64,000 nt of DNA from Ensifer adhaerens (GCF_028993555.1 NZ_CP118611.1:1759501-1823500); one strand, 5' to 3'; counted from the first letter of the stretch, positions 45,134 through 54,596 are shown. A program made the numbers and translations. The notes: a model not told the origin generated them from the sequence alone.

Positions 45134-46044
45134 TTATGTTTGTCTCCCCTTGAGCCGGGCAGAAACGCAACGGATATGTGATGCTCCGACACCGCAGCAG
45201 CCGCCGATGATTGTCGCCCCGCTCTCTGCCCATTCACAGGCGAAGACAGAGTAATCGTTGACCGACAAGTCGTTGCGGACCGAATGAAGTGTCTCGTTTG
45301 CTGCACCTTGCTCCTCCGTGGCGAGTGCATTGGCGTAGACACCGATCTCGATGAAGAATCGCTCCTGCGCAAAAATGGAGGCGGCCTCATCGATGGCACG
45401 GCGCATGACTTCCGGGCGGCTGCAATTGAAGAGCAGCGCCGCCGCACCAGATCCGGCGATCCAGCGTGCGGCCTCCTCTACGCTTTCGCCGGAACGCAGC
45501 GCTGCCGGCCTGTACTCGGCACCCGGCTCGTCGTCCAGCGTGAAGGATACCCAGAATGGCTTGCCGGTGCCCGCCACCGCATTCCGCACCGCCTCGGCTT
45601 CGCCACGAGGCTGAGGGTTTCTCCGAGCCAGACATCCACCGACGGCGAGAGTTCCTCGACCAACGCGTCGAGATATTCGTGTGCGAGGTCCGGCATGAAG
45701 CGCTGCGGCTCGTAGGAGCCGAAGATTGGGGGCAGCGATCCGGCAACGAGCACCTTTCGGTCCACAGCCTCGTCGGCCGCTTCGCGCGCCAGGCGTCCGG
45801 CAAGGGACATCAGCCTGCGGCCCTCTAGGCGGAACCGTTCCTCGCCGATGTGGAACGGTACAAGCGCGTAGCTGTTGGTGGTGATAATGTCGGCGCCGGC
45901 AGCAAAAAACTCCTCATGCACGCGCCGAACGATCGCTGGGTTCTCGATCAGTGCGAGCGCCGACCATTCAGGTTGCCTGAGTTCCGCACCGAGGCGGACA
46001 AGTTCGCGGCTCATGCCGCCGTCGAGGATTCTAGTGGGTTTCAT
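45134..46044 (-). pseudogene. Frameshifted homocysteine S-methyltransferase-like gene
   Basis: The first frame (from 46044, AAGGA before the ATG) gives RILDGGMSRELVRLGAELRQ through to LGETLSLVA. The second resumes as EAVRNAVAGTGKPFWVSF and carries the zinc cysteines in FNCSRPE and GGCCG. One G is missing near 45600-45604; adding it restores a protein of about 303 residues. The family moves a methyl group from S-methylmethionine or betaine to homocysteine. A sequencing error would look the same. It lies next to the IS91-type element. Confidence 0.8.
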
Positions 46045-46064
46045 GGACTTCCTTTCCGCCGCGG

Positions 46065-46301
46065 TCAGCGTTTGATCATCGAGGACAATGCGAATGCCGT
46101 CAGCGTGTCGCGAACGCCGGGCAGGACGGATACCTCCTGCCAGATTTCGCGGATGCGGTCCGTCGCACTCGCCTCGACCCGAACAACGAGGTCGAACTCG
46201 CCGCTGATGACATCGCAGGAGACGACCTCCGGCAAACGCTTAAGCGCATGGATGACCTCACGCTGCTGCGCGCCGTGAAGGCCGACCGTGCCCGCGCACA
46301 A
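46065..46301 (-). pseudogene. Lrp/AsnC regulator, C-terminal fragment
   Basis: The 78 codons match the effector (RAM) half of Lrp-family regulators (REVIHALKRLPEVVSCDVIS, then GEFDLVVRVEA). The DNA-binding half is absent. Similarity ends near 46290, where unrelated DNA begins. It lies 20 bases upstream of the methyltransferase start and was probably its regulator or operon neighbour. Confidence 0.8.
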
Positions 46302-46327
46302 AGCCGTGCTGCATCATCGCCCGCACC

Positions 46328-46645
46328 GTGAAGGGCAAGGGCATCAACTACATGGAAACCGAACCCGGTGAGATCCTCCGATGCACCGATGCGGACGCCT
46401 ATAGTTGTATCAACTCCAAGCGTGTCGATCTGCTGCTCGTAGACAGCAATTGTCGACCGCGGCACGTCATCGAGTACCAGGGCGGAGCGCATCATCAAGG
46501 CGCAGCGGCCGCACGTGACGCGGTCAAGAAGGAAGCGCTACGCCGCGCTGGCATCGGGTACCACGAGGTCGTAGCTGGTCAAACGACGCCGTCGGAACTC
46601 AGGCGATTGATCGAGAAGCTGGTGGAAAAGCCGAGTGTCACCTAA
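46328..46645 (+). pseudogene. DUF2726 protein, C-terminal fragment
   Basis: About 100 codons match the core of DUF2726 proteins (SKRVDLLLVDSNCRPRHVIE, YQGGAHHQG, AAARDAVKKEALRRAGI), a nuclease-like fold related to Vsr endonucleases. The usual N-terminal 100 residues are missing, and the upstream DNA joins directly to the Lrp fragment. A start at the ATG for MKGKGINY is possible but has no ribosome site, so I treat it as truncated. Confidence 0.65.
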
Positions 46646-46735
46646 CGCGCCCTCATCACGAATGCCTGCACGGTCGAGCCACCTCCATTGGAGCAACACA
46701 TCGCATTGGCTTGATGGAATTGAGGCAACCCCGAG

Positions 46736-47611
46736 ATGATCGCCGAATTCGAGGCAGTTCGCGAAAATCTGTCTCCGGCCAGCCACGGAGCGATCGAGGA
46801 CTGGAGGGCATTCCCTTGGCATCGTGACCGAGCCAATCGAATTCAGGCACACAAGGCGCATTCGTCGCAAGCCATCGCAATCGACGCGTTCGGCACACTT
46901 AAGATGAGCACCGATCGCGACCGCATCCTCGACGCCATCGCCGAGCGTGTGGGAGTTGCATCAGGCGGTCCATGGACGATAACACTCGAGTGGACGGACA
47001 GCGATCGGCTGCTGGGAGAACCGAGGCCCACGCAAGTCGACGTCCTTGCCGCCGGCTCGATGGCCGCGCTCGTCATCGAGTGCAAGTTCACCGAACCCGG
47101 AGAGCAATGTAGCCAAACGGCTGTGTCGCGCTCGGGCGAACGACAATGCAACGGAAGCTACGCTGACCAAATCAACCCGGGCAACGGCGTGCGCGCGCAT
47201 TGCGCTCTTACGGGCAAGGGCATTCGGTATTGGGAATACATCCCTGAGGCCTTCGCGCTCGATCCGGGCGTTGATCATACGCCCTGCCCATGTAAGGGAG
47301 ACGCCTATCAGTGGATGCGCAACGCCGTGCTGGCAGCAGCGATAGCCAAGCACCGCAACCTTCAAGCGGCAGCTCTAGCAGCCTTTGCCCATCATCCCAG
47401 CTTCCCGACGGCGCGGAAGGTAAAGCGAGGCCTGGTGGATCCCAGTGTATCTGGCCAAGCTGCGATCACGCCGATCTCCTACCAGCAGATCATTGCGATC
47501 GCTCGTCACCTCGGCGTGAACCAAGAACTCTGGAACGGCCTTTCTGCATGGGTCGACCAAAAGATCGCAAGGGCGGGGTCGCGAAGGTCGGACTTGAAGA
47601 ATGGATGCTGA
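46736..47611 (+). CDS. PGN_0703-family putative restriction endonuclease
   Basis: This 291-residue protein has a PD-(D/E)xK-type core in PTQVDVLAAG, then ALVIECKFTEPG (about 100-125), and Cys-rich segments (GEQCSQTAVS, HTPCPCKGDAYQWMRN). The pattern matches the PGN_0703 family of predicted restriction-like nucleases, whose biology is unclear. The DNA end is followed by an 11-base overlap with a second, truncated gene. It may be a remnant of a small defence locus together with the DUF2726 fragment. Confidence 0.7.
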   Translation: MIAEFEAVRENLSPASHGAIEDWRAFPWHRDRANRIQAHKAHSSQAIAIDAFGTLKMSTDRDRILDAIAERVGVASGGPWTITLEWTDSDRLLGEPRPTQVDVLAAGSMAALVIECKFTEPGEQCSQTAVSRSGERQCNGSYADQINPGNGVRAHCALTGKGIRYWEYIPEAFALDPGVDHTPCPCKGDAYQWMRNAVLAAAIAKHRNLQAAALAAFAHHPSFPTARKVKRGLVDPSVSGQAAITPISYQQIIAIARHLGVNQELWNGLSAWVDQKIARAGSRRSDLKNGC

Positions 47612-47930
47612 TATCTGGGATCGCGCCTTCTATGACGACGGCGAGTGGGTTTCCTGGTCCGACGTGGAAGAGCAGCTCCGATATCACGAATGGCGCGCCA
47701 AATATCCCAGTACCATCAGATCTTTGATCCCGTATTTTCAAGAGCTCTTGTCACTGGCACAAAGCTACCACCTTGAGACAGGTCGTCATCTGAATGTCTA
47801 CGGAGACATAGGAGAGCTCTTCGGCGTCATCACCTACGGAATAAGGCTGAACAAGAACTACGCGCAGGGTGCCGACGGTCGGCTTGGCAACGATCAGGTT
47901 GAGATCAAAACGTTCTCGCGCAGCGCATAT
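47601..47930 (+). pseudogene. Truncated partner gene of the nuclease
   Basis: About 108 codons (MDADIWDRAFYDDGEWVSW, RYHEWRAKYP, YGDIGELFGVITYGI, GNDQVEIKTFS) read as a normal folded protein, then turn into unrelated sequence about 50 bases before the cyclase stop at 47977. The V-E-I-K-T-F end suggests a second nuclease-like core cut at its active strand. The family is not recognised with confidence (DUF6998-like at best). It overlaps the nuclease gene by 11 bases, so the two were an operon. Confidence 0.6.
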
Positions 47931-47976
47931 CCGTTGATCAAGTCCTCGAACGCGTCGCGATTGTCCCCAGCCGCTG

Positions 47977-49683
47977 TCACATCTCCGGCAGGCCAGCCTT
48001 TCGGAAGCCGTCGACAAAGTGGTCTCGTACAGATGCATCGCGCAGCGGCTGGGAGCTGAGCCAATGGCCGATCGTGAAATGAGGGTGGGCGATCAGGAAC
48101 AATTCTGCTTCTCGCCGCGCCTCTTCACGGTGGCCCAACTGCGCAAGCGTAGCAGCCAGGAATTTGCGTGAGTTGGTACGATACGTGTCTTTCCTGCGGA
48201 GTGTAGCGGTTGCCGCCTCATAGTCACGCGCGGCGTATTGCGCCTGCCCAAGATGACAAAGATACCAGCAGGCTGGATAGGGATTGAGCCGCAGAGCTTT
48301 TTCGATCTGCGCTAGTCCGTCGGCAACCCTGCCGTCCAGCACGGACATGTCCGACATGGCGGCCCAGGTGTCGGCGTGGTTGGGGTCCAGCTCCAGGGCC
48401 TTGGCGAAGGCGGCCTCCGATTCCTCCCATCGCCGCTCATAAGCCAAAATGGTCCCCAGAACGTAACGGCAGCCGGCATCGTTGGGATCTAGGTCGACCG
48501 CCTTCTGCGCGAACGTCACTGCCATCCGACGGTTGGGATCTTCGGGCTCGCCGAAATGAGTCCAGGAAAGCCAACGGTTATAGGCGAGCAGACCGAGCGC
48601 CTCGGCATATGATGGCTCGAGCTCAACCGCGCGTTGGAGCAGCATATAGGCCTCACGCTCCGTTTGCGGCGACTCTTCCGTCAGGAGGCGGGCGCGCACA
48701 CACAGATCGTATGCCTCAAAGTTCTTCGGCCGCTTGCGCTGCGTCGGGATGGTCAGCCGGCCGACGAGAGCTTCAACAATCTTGGCGTTAACTTCATCCT
48801 GTAACTCGAAAACATCTTCCACCGTTCTGTCAAACCGGTCGGCCCACAAGTGCTGGCCGCCAAGCGCGTCGATCAATTGGGCATTGATGCGGACACGGCC
48901 CTTTGCGCGTCTGGCGCTCCCCTCGAGGACGTAGCGGACGCCGAGTTCCTGGGCGACCAGCCGTACGTCGACCGGCTTACCCTTGTAGCCGTGCACGGAA
49001 TTGCGCGCGATGACGAACAGGCCAGCCGTACGGGAAAGGTCGGTGATCAGGTCTTCGGTCAAGCCGTCGACGAAAGGCGCGTCCGCTTCATCCCCACTCA
49101 TATTCGTGAACGGCAATACAGCGATCGAGGGACATTCGGGCAGCGGCAATATGCTCTGCAGCGCATCCGGCCAATGCCACACGTGGACCGGGCGAGTCAG
49201 GTTCTTTAGGTAGCGTTCGCCTGCATCAAAGAACCGGTCGCCGATCTTGCCGACGATCTCGCCGTGAACCTTGGCTGAAATGCAGATACCGCCCGGTGCG
49301 GCCTGCGTCTCGAGGCGCGCCGCGACATTGACGCCGTCGCCGAGGACGTCTGAACCGTCGTCAATGACATCGCCCAGATTGACGCCTACACGCAAAAGCA
49401 GGCGCCGGTCTCCGGAAGCCTCAACAGCAGTGGTGGCCCGTTGCATTTCCAACGCTGCTGCGACCGCGTCCACCGCGCTACCGAATTCGATCAAGAATCC
49501 GTCGCCCATGGCCTTGAAGATGCGACCGTTGTGGCGCATCACAGCCGGCTCGATAACGCCAGAACGGAGTTCCCGGAGGTTCGCCAGCGTTGCGACTTCA
49601 TCAGCCTCCATCAGGCGTGAATATCCCACCACATCGGCAACGACGATGGCGGCAAGGCGACGCTGAAGAGATTGATCCGTCAT
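47977..49683 (-). CDS. Class III adenylate cyclase with TolB-like and TPR regions
   Basis: The 568-residue relative of the cyclase at 40.4 kb has a catalytic domain at about 8-165 (IVVADVVGYSRLMEADE, AMGDGFLIEF, LGDGVNVAARLE), a TolB-like segment at about 185-300 (SIAVLPFTNMSGDEAD, LTEDLITDLSR), and TPR repeats to the end. The catalytic Asp residues are present. It is convergent with the truncated nuclease partner, with the stop only about 50 bases past the truncation point. Soluble; signal unknown. Confidence 0.92.
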   Translation of the reverse strand: MTDQSLQRRLAAIVVADVVGYSRLMEADEVATLANLRELRSGVIEPAVMRHNGRIFKAMGDGFLIEFGSAVDAVAAALEMQRATTAVEASGDRRLLLRVGVNLGDVIDDGSDVLGDGVNVAARLETQAAPGGICISAKVHGEIVGKIGDRFFDAGERYLKNLTRPVHVWHWPDALQSILPLPECPSIAVLPFTNMSGDEADAPFVDGLTEDLITDLSRTAGLFVIARNSVHGYKGKPVDVRLVAQELGVRYVLEGSARRAKGRVRINAQLIDALGGQHLWADRFDRTVEDVFELQDEVNAKIVEALVGRLTIPTQRKRPKNFEAYDLCVRARLLTEESPQTEREAYMLLQRAVELEPSYAEALGLLAYNRWLSWTHFGEPEDPNRRMAVTFAQKAVDLDPNDAGCRYVLGTILAYERRWEESEAAFAKALELDPNHADTWAAMSDMSVLDGRVADGLAQIEKALRLNPYPACWYLCHLGQAQYAARDYEAATATLRRKDTYRTNSRKFLAATLAQLGHREEARREAELFLIAHPHFTIGHWLSSQPLRDASVRDHFVDGFRKAGLPEM

Positions 49684-49857
49684 GTGAGGGCAAGCCTAAC
49701 GACCGAGTTCGAAAGTTATTGTTCAGCCGCGGGTGAGTCAACAAGTGGGAAGAGGTAATGTCCAGGCGACCTCCACCTCCATCGAGCCGCCATCCTTCTT
49801 TGTGACCGACGGCGTCGAAGTGGACGACACGGAAATGAGTATAGCGCGACGATCGGG

Positions 49858-50481
49858 ATGAGACGGTGCGGAGCAAACGAAGCCGCCCGCCAGGCCTTAT
49901 CGTGTTGTGGGAGCCGGGGCCTGCGCGACCGCGCGATCCTGCTCCTCGGCTTTGCCGGTGGCCTGCGCCGCTCCGAGATTACCGGTCGCGACCTCGGACG
50001 CGATCAGACCGAGGACGGGCGCGGCTGGATCGAGATCCTCGACAAGGGGCTGCTGCTGACGTTGAACGGAAAGTCCGGCTGGCGCGAGGTCGAGATCGGC
50101 CGCGGCTCCGCCGACACCACCCGCCCGCTCGTCGCCGTCGAGACCCGGATCAGGTTCGCCAAACTCGCCAAGGGGGCCCTCTTCCGCCGTGTCACCGGAC
50201 GCGGCAAAGACCTTGGACCGGACCGCCTCAACGACAAGGCGGCTGCCCGCCTCGTAAAATCCGCAGCCCTTGCCGCCGGCTTGCATGGCAACCTCGGCAA
50301 AGACGAGCGGGCGGCCAAATTCTCCGGTCATTCGCTGCGCGCCGGTCTGGCCTCCTCGGCCGAAGTCGACGATCGCCACGTGCAAAAGCAGCTCGGCCAT
50401 GCGAGCGCCGAAATGACCTGCAAATACCAACGCCGACGCGACCGATCTAGGGTCAATCTGACGAAGGCTTCGGGGCTGTAG
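49858..50481 (+). pseudogene. Tyrosine integrase, C-terminal catalytic fragment
   Basis: About 190 codons carry a tyrosine-recombinase catalytic domain: Arg in GGLRRSEI, a G-K-S-G Lys region, HSLRAGLAS, GHASAEM and Tyr in CKYQRR. The N-terminal core-binding domain is missing, and the frame opens in low-quality sequence (MRRCGANEAARQALSCCG). It is a decayed phage- or island-type integrase and marks an old insertion boundary next to the toxin-antitoxin pair. Confidence 0.75.
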
Positions 50482-50502
50482 GGACCTTATGCTGTAGGGA
50501 CC

Positions 50503-50847
50503 TTATCCCGCGAGCATACGTGCGAGCATATTTCTGATGTGGTCCTGCGCGCCGTAGAAAATTGCCGCGACAATGATTGTGCGGCTATGTTCCACCGGTA
50601 GAAACCAAATAGCCGCCTTGTCCCGCCGAAGAAACCGGATGCCGGGATGAATATCCGGCCGCAGAGTCCCGATGTTTGGCGTATCGACGAGACGACCGAT
50701 TTCGACACGCAATTTGTGGATCAGTTCAGCAGTACGCTCCACGGCCTCGTCGACCGAGTCGCCGAGTTCGACATAGACGTCGAACAGATGATCGAAGATC
50801 AACTCGAAATCGCGTTCGGCATCCTCAGAATACTCAAGAGTCCACAC
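50503..50847 (-). CDS. parE: RelE/ParE-family toxin
   Basis: The 114-residue ParE-type toxin (VWTLEYSEDAERDFELIFDH, then HKLRVEIGRLVDTPNIGT, HPGIRFLR, and IIVAAIFYGAQDH) is the kind that poisons gyrase or cleaves mRNA. I take the GTG at 50847 because family members begin at this W-T-L; an ATG at 50871 would add eight residues. Either start overlaps the antitoxin gene (14 or 38 bases), the usual coupling in such operons. Confidence 0.88.
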   Translation of the reverse strand: MWTLEYSEDAERDFELIFDHLFDVYVELGDSVDEAVERTAELIHKLRVEIGRLVDTPNIGTLRPDIHPGIRFLRRDKAAIWFLPVEHSRTIIVAAIFYGAQDHIRNMLARMLAG

Positions 50848-51109
50848 GAACAACCCGTCGCTTCCGCTCAATCATTGCCGCGACACGGCTTTCCATTTCC
50901 GTCGCAGAAATTATCGGTCCGTTCAATCGCCGCTGGATCAATTCGCGAAGCGCTGCCGTTTCGACGGTCTCATTTTCGGTCTTTTGGCGAAGCAGTTCCA
51001 GGCCCTGCTGAAGAACGGAACTCATGCTGGAATACCGGCCGCTCTCCACCAGCGAACGGGCAAACGCATCCTGCTGGTCGGTCAGCGAGATCGACGATTT
51101 GACACTCAT
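50834..51109 (-). CDS. parD: ParD-family antitoxin
   Basis: This 91-residue CopG/ParD-type protein has an N-terminal ribbon-helix-helix (about 1-40; SVKSSISLTDQQDAFARSLV, SGRYSSMSSVLQQGL) that binds its own promoter, and an acidic/helical tail that wraps the toxin. AAAGGAG precedes the ATG by about eight bases. The gene comes first in the operon, with a palindromic operator inside its promoter. Confidence 0.92.
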   Translation of the reverse strand: MSVKSSISLTDQQDAFARSLVESGRYSSMSSVLQQGLELLRQKTENETVETAALRELIQRRLNGPIISATEMESRVAAMIERKRRVVRVDS

Positions 51110-51134
51110 CGGTTTAACTCCTTTGAGCCCAATT

Positions 51135-51159
51135 TGCTACTCAGTAGCACATTTGTCAA
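51135..51159 (-). promoter_or_regulatory. parDE promoter with internal palindromic operator
   Basis: On the minus strand, TTGACA (51159-51154) is followed 17 bases later by CAAATT. A perfect 7-1-7 inverted repeat (TGCTACTCAGTAGCA, 51135-51149) sits in the spacer, where ParD binding would block RNA polymerase. It lies about 26 bases from the parD start. The -10 match is weak. Confidence 0.6.
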
Positions 51160-51486
51160 TCTGACGAGATGTCCGCGACGACGACAAAGAAAATTGGGGG
51201 CACCGCTCATCCTTGAGGCTGGCATGCCCGCTTGGCATAATCGAGTATTCTGAGCAGCTTCCCCACTCACCGTATGGCACCAAAAAAGCCGTACTTGGCT
51301 CGATGCCGGGTCGGGCGTTGTCTCCTCGACACAAGATGAGGCCTCGCCGACGGCGAAGCCTCCCCTCCCCTTGGTCCAGAACCGACCGCGATAAACCGGG
51401 CTCGAGCCGAAATTCCGGCCAGATTCGCTAAGATTGATGTCGGATCTAAACTCAAGTTCCGCGGGTTGGCCCCGTTCAAAAATGCC
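51160..51486. other. Intergenic stretch between parD and serA
   Basis: About 330 bases hold short frames only; nothing is recognised. There is no clear serA terminator. Confidence 0.3.
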
Positions 51487-52725
51487 TTAGTAGAGCAATC
51501 GGGAGCGGATGGTTCCAGGAATTTCGCGAAGAGCGTAAAGGATATCATCCGCGAATCCGGAAATCCCCTCAGCTTCGATGACGACATAACCCGTATCGCC
51601 GTGAGTTTGAAGGAATTCGCCGACGATGTTCACTCCGCGCGAGGAAAAGATCTCATTCAATTGGATGAGCATGCCGGGTCGGTTCTCATGCACGTGGATG
51701 AAACGCGTGCCATTTGGGCGCTCGGGTAGCTGAACCTGAGGGAAGTTTACGGCGCCCATGGTCGAGCCGATGTCGGAATATTCGACGAGCTTCCTGGAGA
51801 CCTCCCCACCGATGCGCTGCTGGGCCTCTTCTGTCGAGCCACCGATATGAGGTGTCAGAATGACGTTGCTCAAGCCCTGTAGCGGGGTTTCGAAACGCTC
51901 CTTGTTCGAGGCCGGCTCCTTGGGAAAGACGTCGACAGCAGCACCGGCTAGATGGCCATCTTTCAAGACTTTGGCGAGCGCGTCGAGATCGACCACCGTT
52001 CCGCGGGAATTGTTGATGAAGATGGCGCCCTTCTTCATCATGCGCAGTTCGGTTTCGGTGATCATGTTATGCGTCGATGGTGTTTCGGGAACGTGCATCG
52101 TCACATAATCCGAAATTTCGAGAAGCTCGCCGAGCGACGCCATCGATTCCGAATTGCCCCGGCGCAGCCTGTCTGAAAGATCGAAATAGCGTACGATCAT
52201 GCCCATGCTTTCGGCAAGCGAGCTGAGCTGCGAGCCGATATTGCCGTAACCGACGATGCCGAGCGTTTTCCCGCGAACTTCGCGGCTGCCGACAGCCGAC
52301 TTCTCCCAGCCACCTTGATGGGCAGAAGCCGAACGCGGGAATATCTGCCGTGTCAGCATGATGATTTCGCCGATCACCAGCTCCGCCACCGAACGCGTAT
52401 TCGAATAGGGTGCGTTGAACACCGGAATGCCGCGTCGCCGCGCCGCCCCCAGATCAACCTGGTTCGTACCGACAGAAAAACAACCGACCGCAATAAGTTT
52501 CTTGGCCGCTTCGAAGATCTCTTCCGTCAGCTCCGTGCGGGAACGAATGCCGATGATATGCGCGTCGGCGATATGGCTTTTGAGCTCCTTGTCATCAAGC
52601 GCTTTCGGCAGATGAACGACGTTGGTGTAACCGGATGACAAAAAGTAGTCTACTGCAGTCTGGCTTATGCCTTCCAGCAGGAGCACGGAAATTCGATCGC
52701 GTGGGAGAGAGAGCTGCGTGGCCAT
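51487..52725 (-). CDS. serA: D-3-phosphoglycerate dehydrogenase with ACT domain
   Basis: The 412-residue enzyme has the NAD motif VGYGNIGSQL, catalytic Arg in NNSRGT, Glu in a D-V-F-P-K-E-P segment and His in TPHIGGST, followed by a C-terminal ACT domain (about 340-412; FIHVHENRPGMLIQLNEIFS). It is the E. coli-like short form that starts the phosphorylated serine pathway, and the ACT domain mediates serine feedback inhibition. The start at 52725 (MATQLSLPRD) fits the family; the frame to 52779 does not. A second serA elsewhere is likely because this lies in an accessory region. Confidence 0.95.
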   Translation of the reverse strand: MATQLSLPRDRISVLLLEGISQTAVDYFLSSGYTNVVHLPKALDDKELKSHIADAHIIGIRSRTELTEEIFEAAKKLIAVGCFSVGTNQVDLGAARRRGIPVFNAPYSNTRSVAELVIGEIIMLTRQIFPRSASAHQGGWEKSAVGSREVRGKTLGIVGYGNIGSQLSSLAESMGMIVRYFDLSDRLRRGNSESMASLGELLEISDYVTMHVPETPSTHNMITETELRMMKKGAIFINNSRGTVVDLDALAKVLKDGHLAGAAVDVFPKEPASNKERFETPLQGLSNVILTPHIGGSTEEAQQRIGGEVSRKLVEYSDIGSTMGAVNFPQVQLPERPNGTRFIHVHENRPGMLIQLNEIFSSRGVNIVGEFLQTHGDTGYVVIEAEGISGFADDILYALREIPGTIRSRLLY

Positions 52726-53403
52726 AGCTATTCTTTCGAATCCGGATTTAACAAAGCGATGTCGATTGTAGGTCATCAAGGCGCATTAAGACATGTCATT
52801 GAGACCATCAGACAAACTGCACGAGAACAAATGCCAACAACGGGTACGGCGGCTGGTGCGCCTTCCCAGACAATCCGGACACGAAACGGGCCCGCGAATT
52901 TTGCAACTGATGAAATCCCGCTTTCTAGGAAGGCTCCGGCGATGGTGATGCGCGAAATGCTCGCCGGCATCTTCACCGTCGCTGACGATGAGCTGCTCAA
53001 GCTGTTTCAGACGGCATGGCGAAGGCCACTCACGTGCTTTGGACAACGGGGGGCTCGTATGTTCCCGAGGAACAGTTCCAAACCTTTCTTCAGCAGGCGG
53101 CAGCACTGGGTACTAGCTTCAGCCCGTAAGCAATCGTCCGCTGGGAACCGGAAGCCGATCACCAAGCCTTCGCCTTGAACGGATTCAAACCGCGGACAAG
53201 CAGCTCGCCCTGGGCTGCCAAGAACCAAAATTGTAGCCCTTCCGACGAGGAGTTGGCTTATGCCCATGCCATCGCGTCTGCCACCATGGACTTGCAAGTA
53301 GAAGGAAGCGGGCAGGCGCGTTTTACGGCTCCTTAACCATGAATTGTGAAAATGCGCCCAGCCGGAGGCATGATGCCGACCGTTCTTTTGGGGTGAAGAG
53401 TGC
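52726..53403. other. 680-base stretch with one possible micro-ORF
   Basis: Longer frames here lack protein character. A 37-codon plus-strand frame at 53016-53129 reads like a protein and is listed separately. The start region for the L,D-transpeptidase lies at the right end. Confidence 0.3.
53016..53129 (+). CDS. Possible 37-residue protein
   Basis: The frame MAKATHVLWTTGGSYVPEEQ continues as FQTFLQQAAALGTSFSP and stops. Composition is protein-like and codon use matches the neighbourhood, but there is no good ribosome site and no known family. It may be the tail of a decayed longer gene. Confidence 0.25.
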   Translation: MAKATHVLWTTGGSYVPEEQFQTFLQQAAALGTSFSP

Positions 53404-54198
53404 ATGCGTAAGCCGCAAGATCAGAAGCCGTCCTCCGGCGCCACCATTTCAGAGTCCGGTTATGTCGTCTCCCGTCGCACCGTGCTTTCAGGCCTCGGTG
53501 TCATGACGCTACTTGGTGCATCCGGCTGCTCGCAGGCGCTTGAACTCCCGTCGCTGGAACCGCTCGAGCCGTCCGCTCGTTTGTCGCCTGCGGGCGTTGA
53601 CCACATGCCGACCGGGGCTATCCCACCGATCAGCGTCGACAGCAACATCACCGACAACGGCACGATGTATGCCTCGATGATCGACAATGGTTTCGTGATC
53701 CCGGCAATCCCATACCAGAAGGTCAAGCCGGAATTCCGGCGGCAAATCGTTATCGATCCAACCGGAGAGGCGCCGGGCACCATCGTGGTGCGGCTTAACG
53801 AGCGGCATCTCTATTGGGTGCAGGAAGGCGGTGAAGCGATCCGTTACGGCGTCGGCATCGGCAAGGCCGGCTTCGAATGGAGCGGTCGCGCCGAGATCCA
53901 GTACACAAAGCAGTGGCCGACCTGGACGCCGCCCAAAGAGATGATCGCGCGCAAACCAGAGCTTGTGAAATGGACGGGCGGTCAACCGGGCGGACTCGAC
54001 AACCCGCTCGGCGCCCGCGCGCACTATATCTACAAGGACGGCCACGACACTGGCTATCGCGTGCACGGCTCACCGGAATGGTGGACCATTGGCACTCAGG
54101 CATCTTCCGGCTGCGTGCGCATGATCAATCAGGACGTCATCGACCTTTACAACCGGGTGAAGGCGTCACCGACCAAAGTCCCGATTGTGGTGGCGTGA
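53404..54198 (+). CDS. L,D-transpeptidase, YkuD family lipoprotein
   Basis: The 264-residue protein has a Tat-like signal (SRRTVLSGLGVMTLLGASGC) ending in a lipobox with Cys about 42, then a YkuD catalytic domain (about 120-262) with GYRVHGSP and the active-site SSGCVRM. It cross-links peptidoglycan by 3-3 bonds or attaches proteins to peptidoglycan in the periplasm. The twin Arg plus lipobox suggests an exported lipoprotein. Rhizobia have many paralogues. Single gene upstream of rpsU. Confidence 0.93.
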   Translation: MRKPQDQKPSSGATISESGYVVSRRTVLSGLGVMTLLGASGCSQALELPSLEPLEPSARLSPAGVDHMPTGAIPPISVDSNITDNGTMYASMIDNGFVIPAIPYQKVKPEFRRQIVIDPTGEAPGTIVVRLNERHLYWVQEGGEAIRYGVGIGKAGFEWSGRAEIQYTKQWPTWTPPKEMIARKPELVKWTGGQPGGLDNPLGARAHYIYKDGHDTGYRVHGSPEWWTIGTQASSGCVRMINQDVIDLYNRVKASPTKVPIVVA

Positions 54199-54365
54199 AA
54201 GCGTTCCACTCGAGGCATGGTTCGAGGACCAGATTTTCGCGCCTGACCCGGTTTCAGCGTCGCCTTGCTTTTCATTTTAGAAGACTCGAATTTCTGCAAA
54301 CTGTGAACTTGGAATCAGTTCGAAAACTTGTAAGTTGAGCGACATTTTCCAACTACGAGCGGCCA

Positions 54366-54596
54366 ATGCAGGTTCTAGTACGCGATAATAATGTCGATCA
54401 GGCGCTCCGCGTCCTGAAAAAGAAACTCCAGCGCGAGGGCATTTTTCGTGAAATGCGGATGCGCGAAGCTTTTGAAAAGCCCTCGGTCAAGAGGGCACGC
54501 GAGAAAGCCGAGGCGGTGAGCCGCCAGCGCAAGAATGCTCGCAAGCAAATGCAACGCGAAGGCCTGCTCCCGTCGAAGCCGAAAAAGAGTAGATAG
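54366..54596 (+). CDS. rpsU: 30S ribosomal protein S21
   Basis: The 76-residue basic protein matches bacterial S21 ([36 protein letters not shown], then a Lys/Arg-rich tail). It binds the small ribosomal subunit near the anti-Shine-Dalgarno region. Rhizobia usually have more than one copy; this one sits in a mosaic region, so it may be an auxiliary paralogue. Confidence 0.96.
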   Translation: MQVLVRDNNVDQALRVLKKKLQREGIFREMRMREAFEKPSVKRAREKAEAVSRQRKNARKQMQREGLLPSKPKKSR

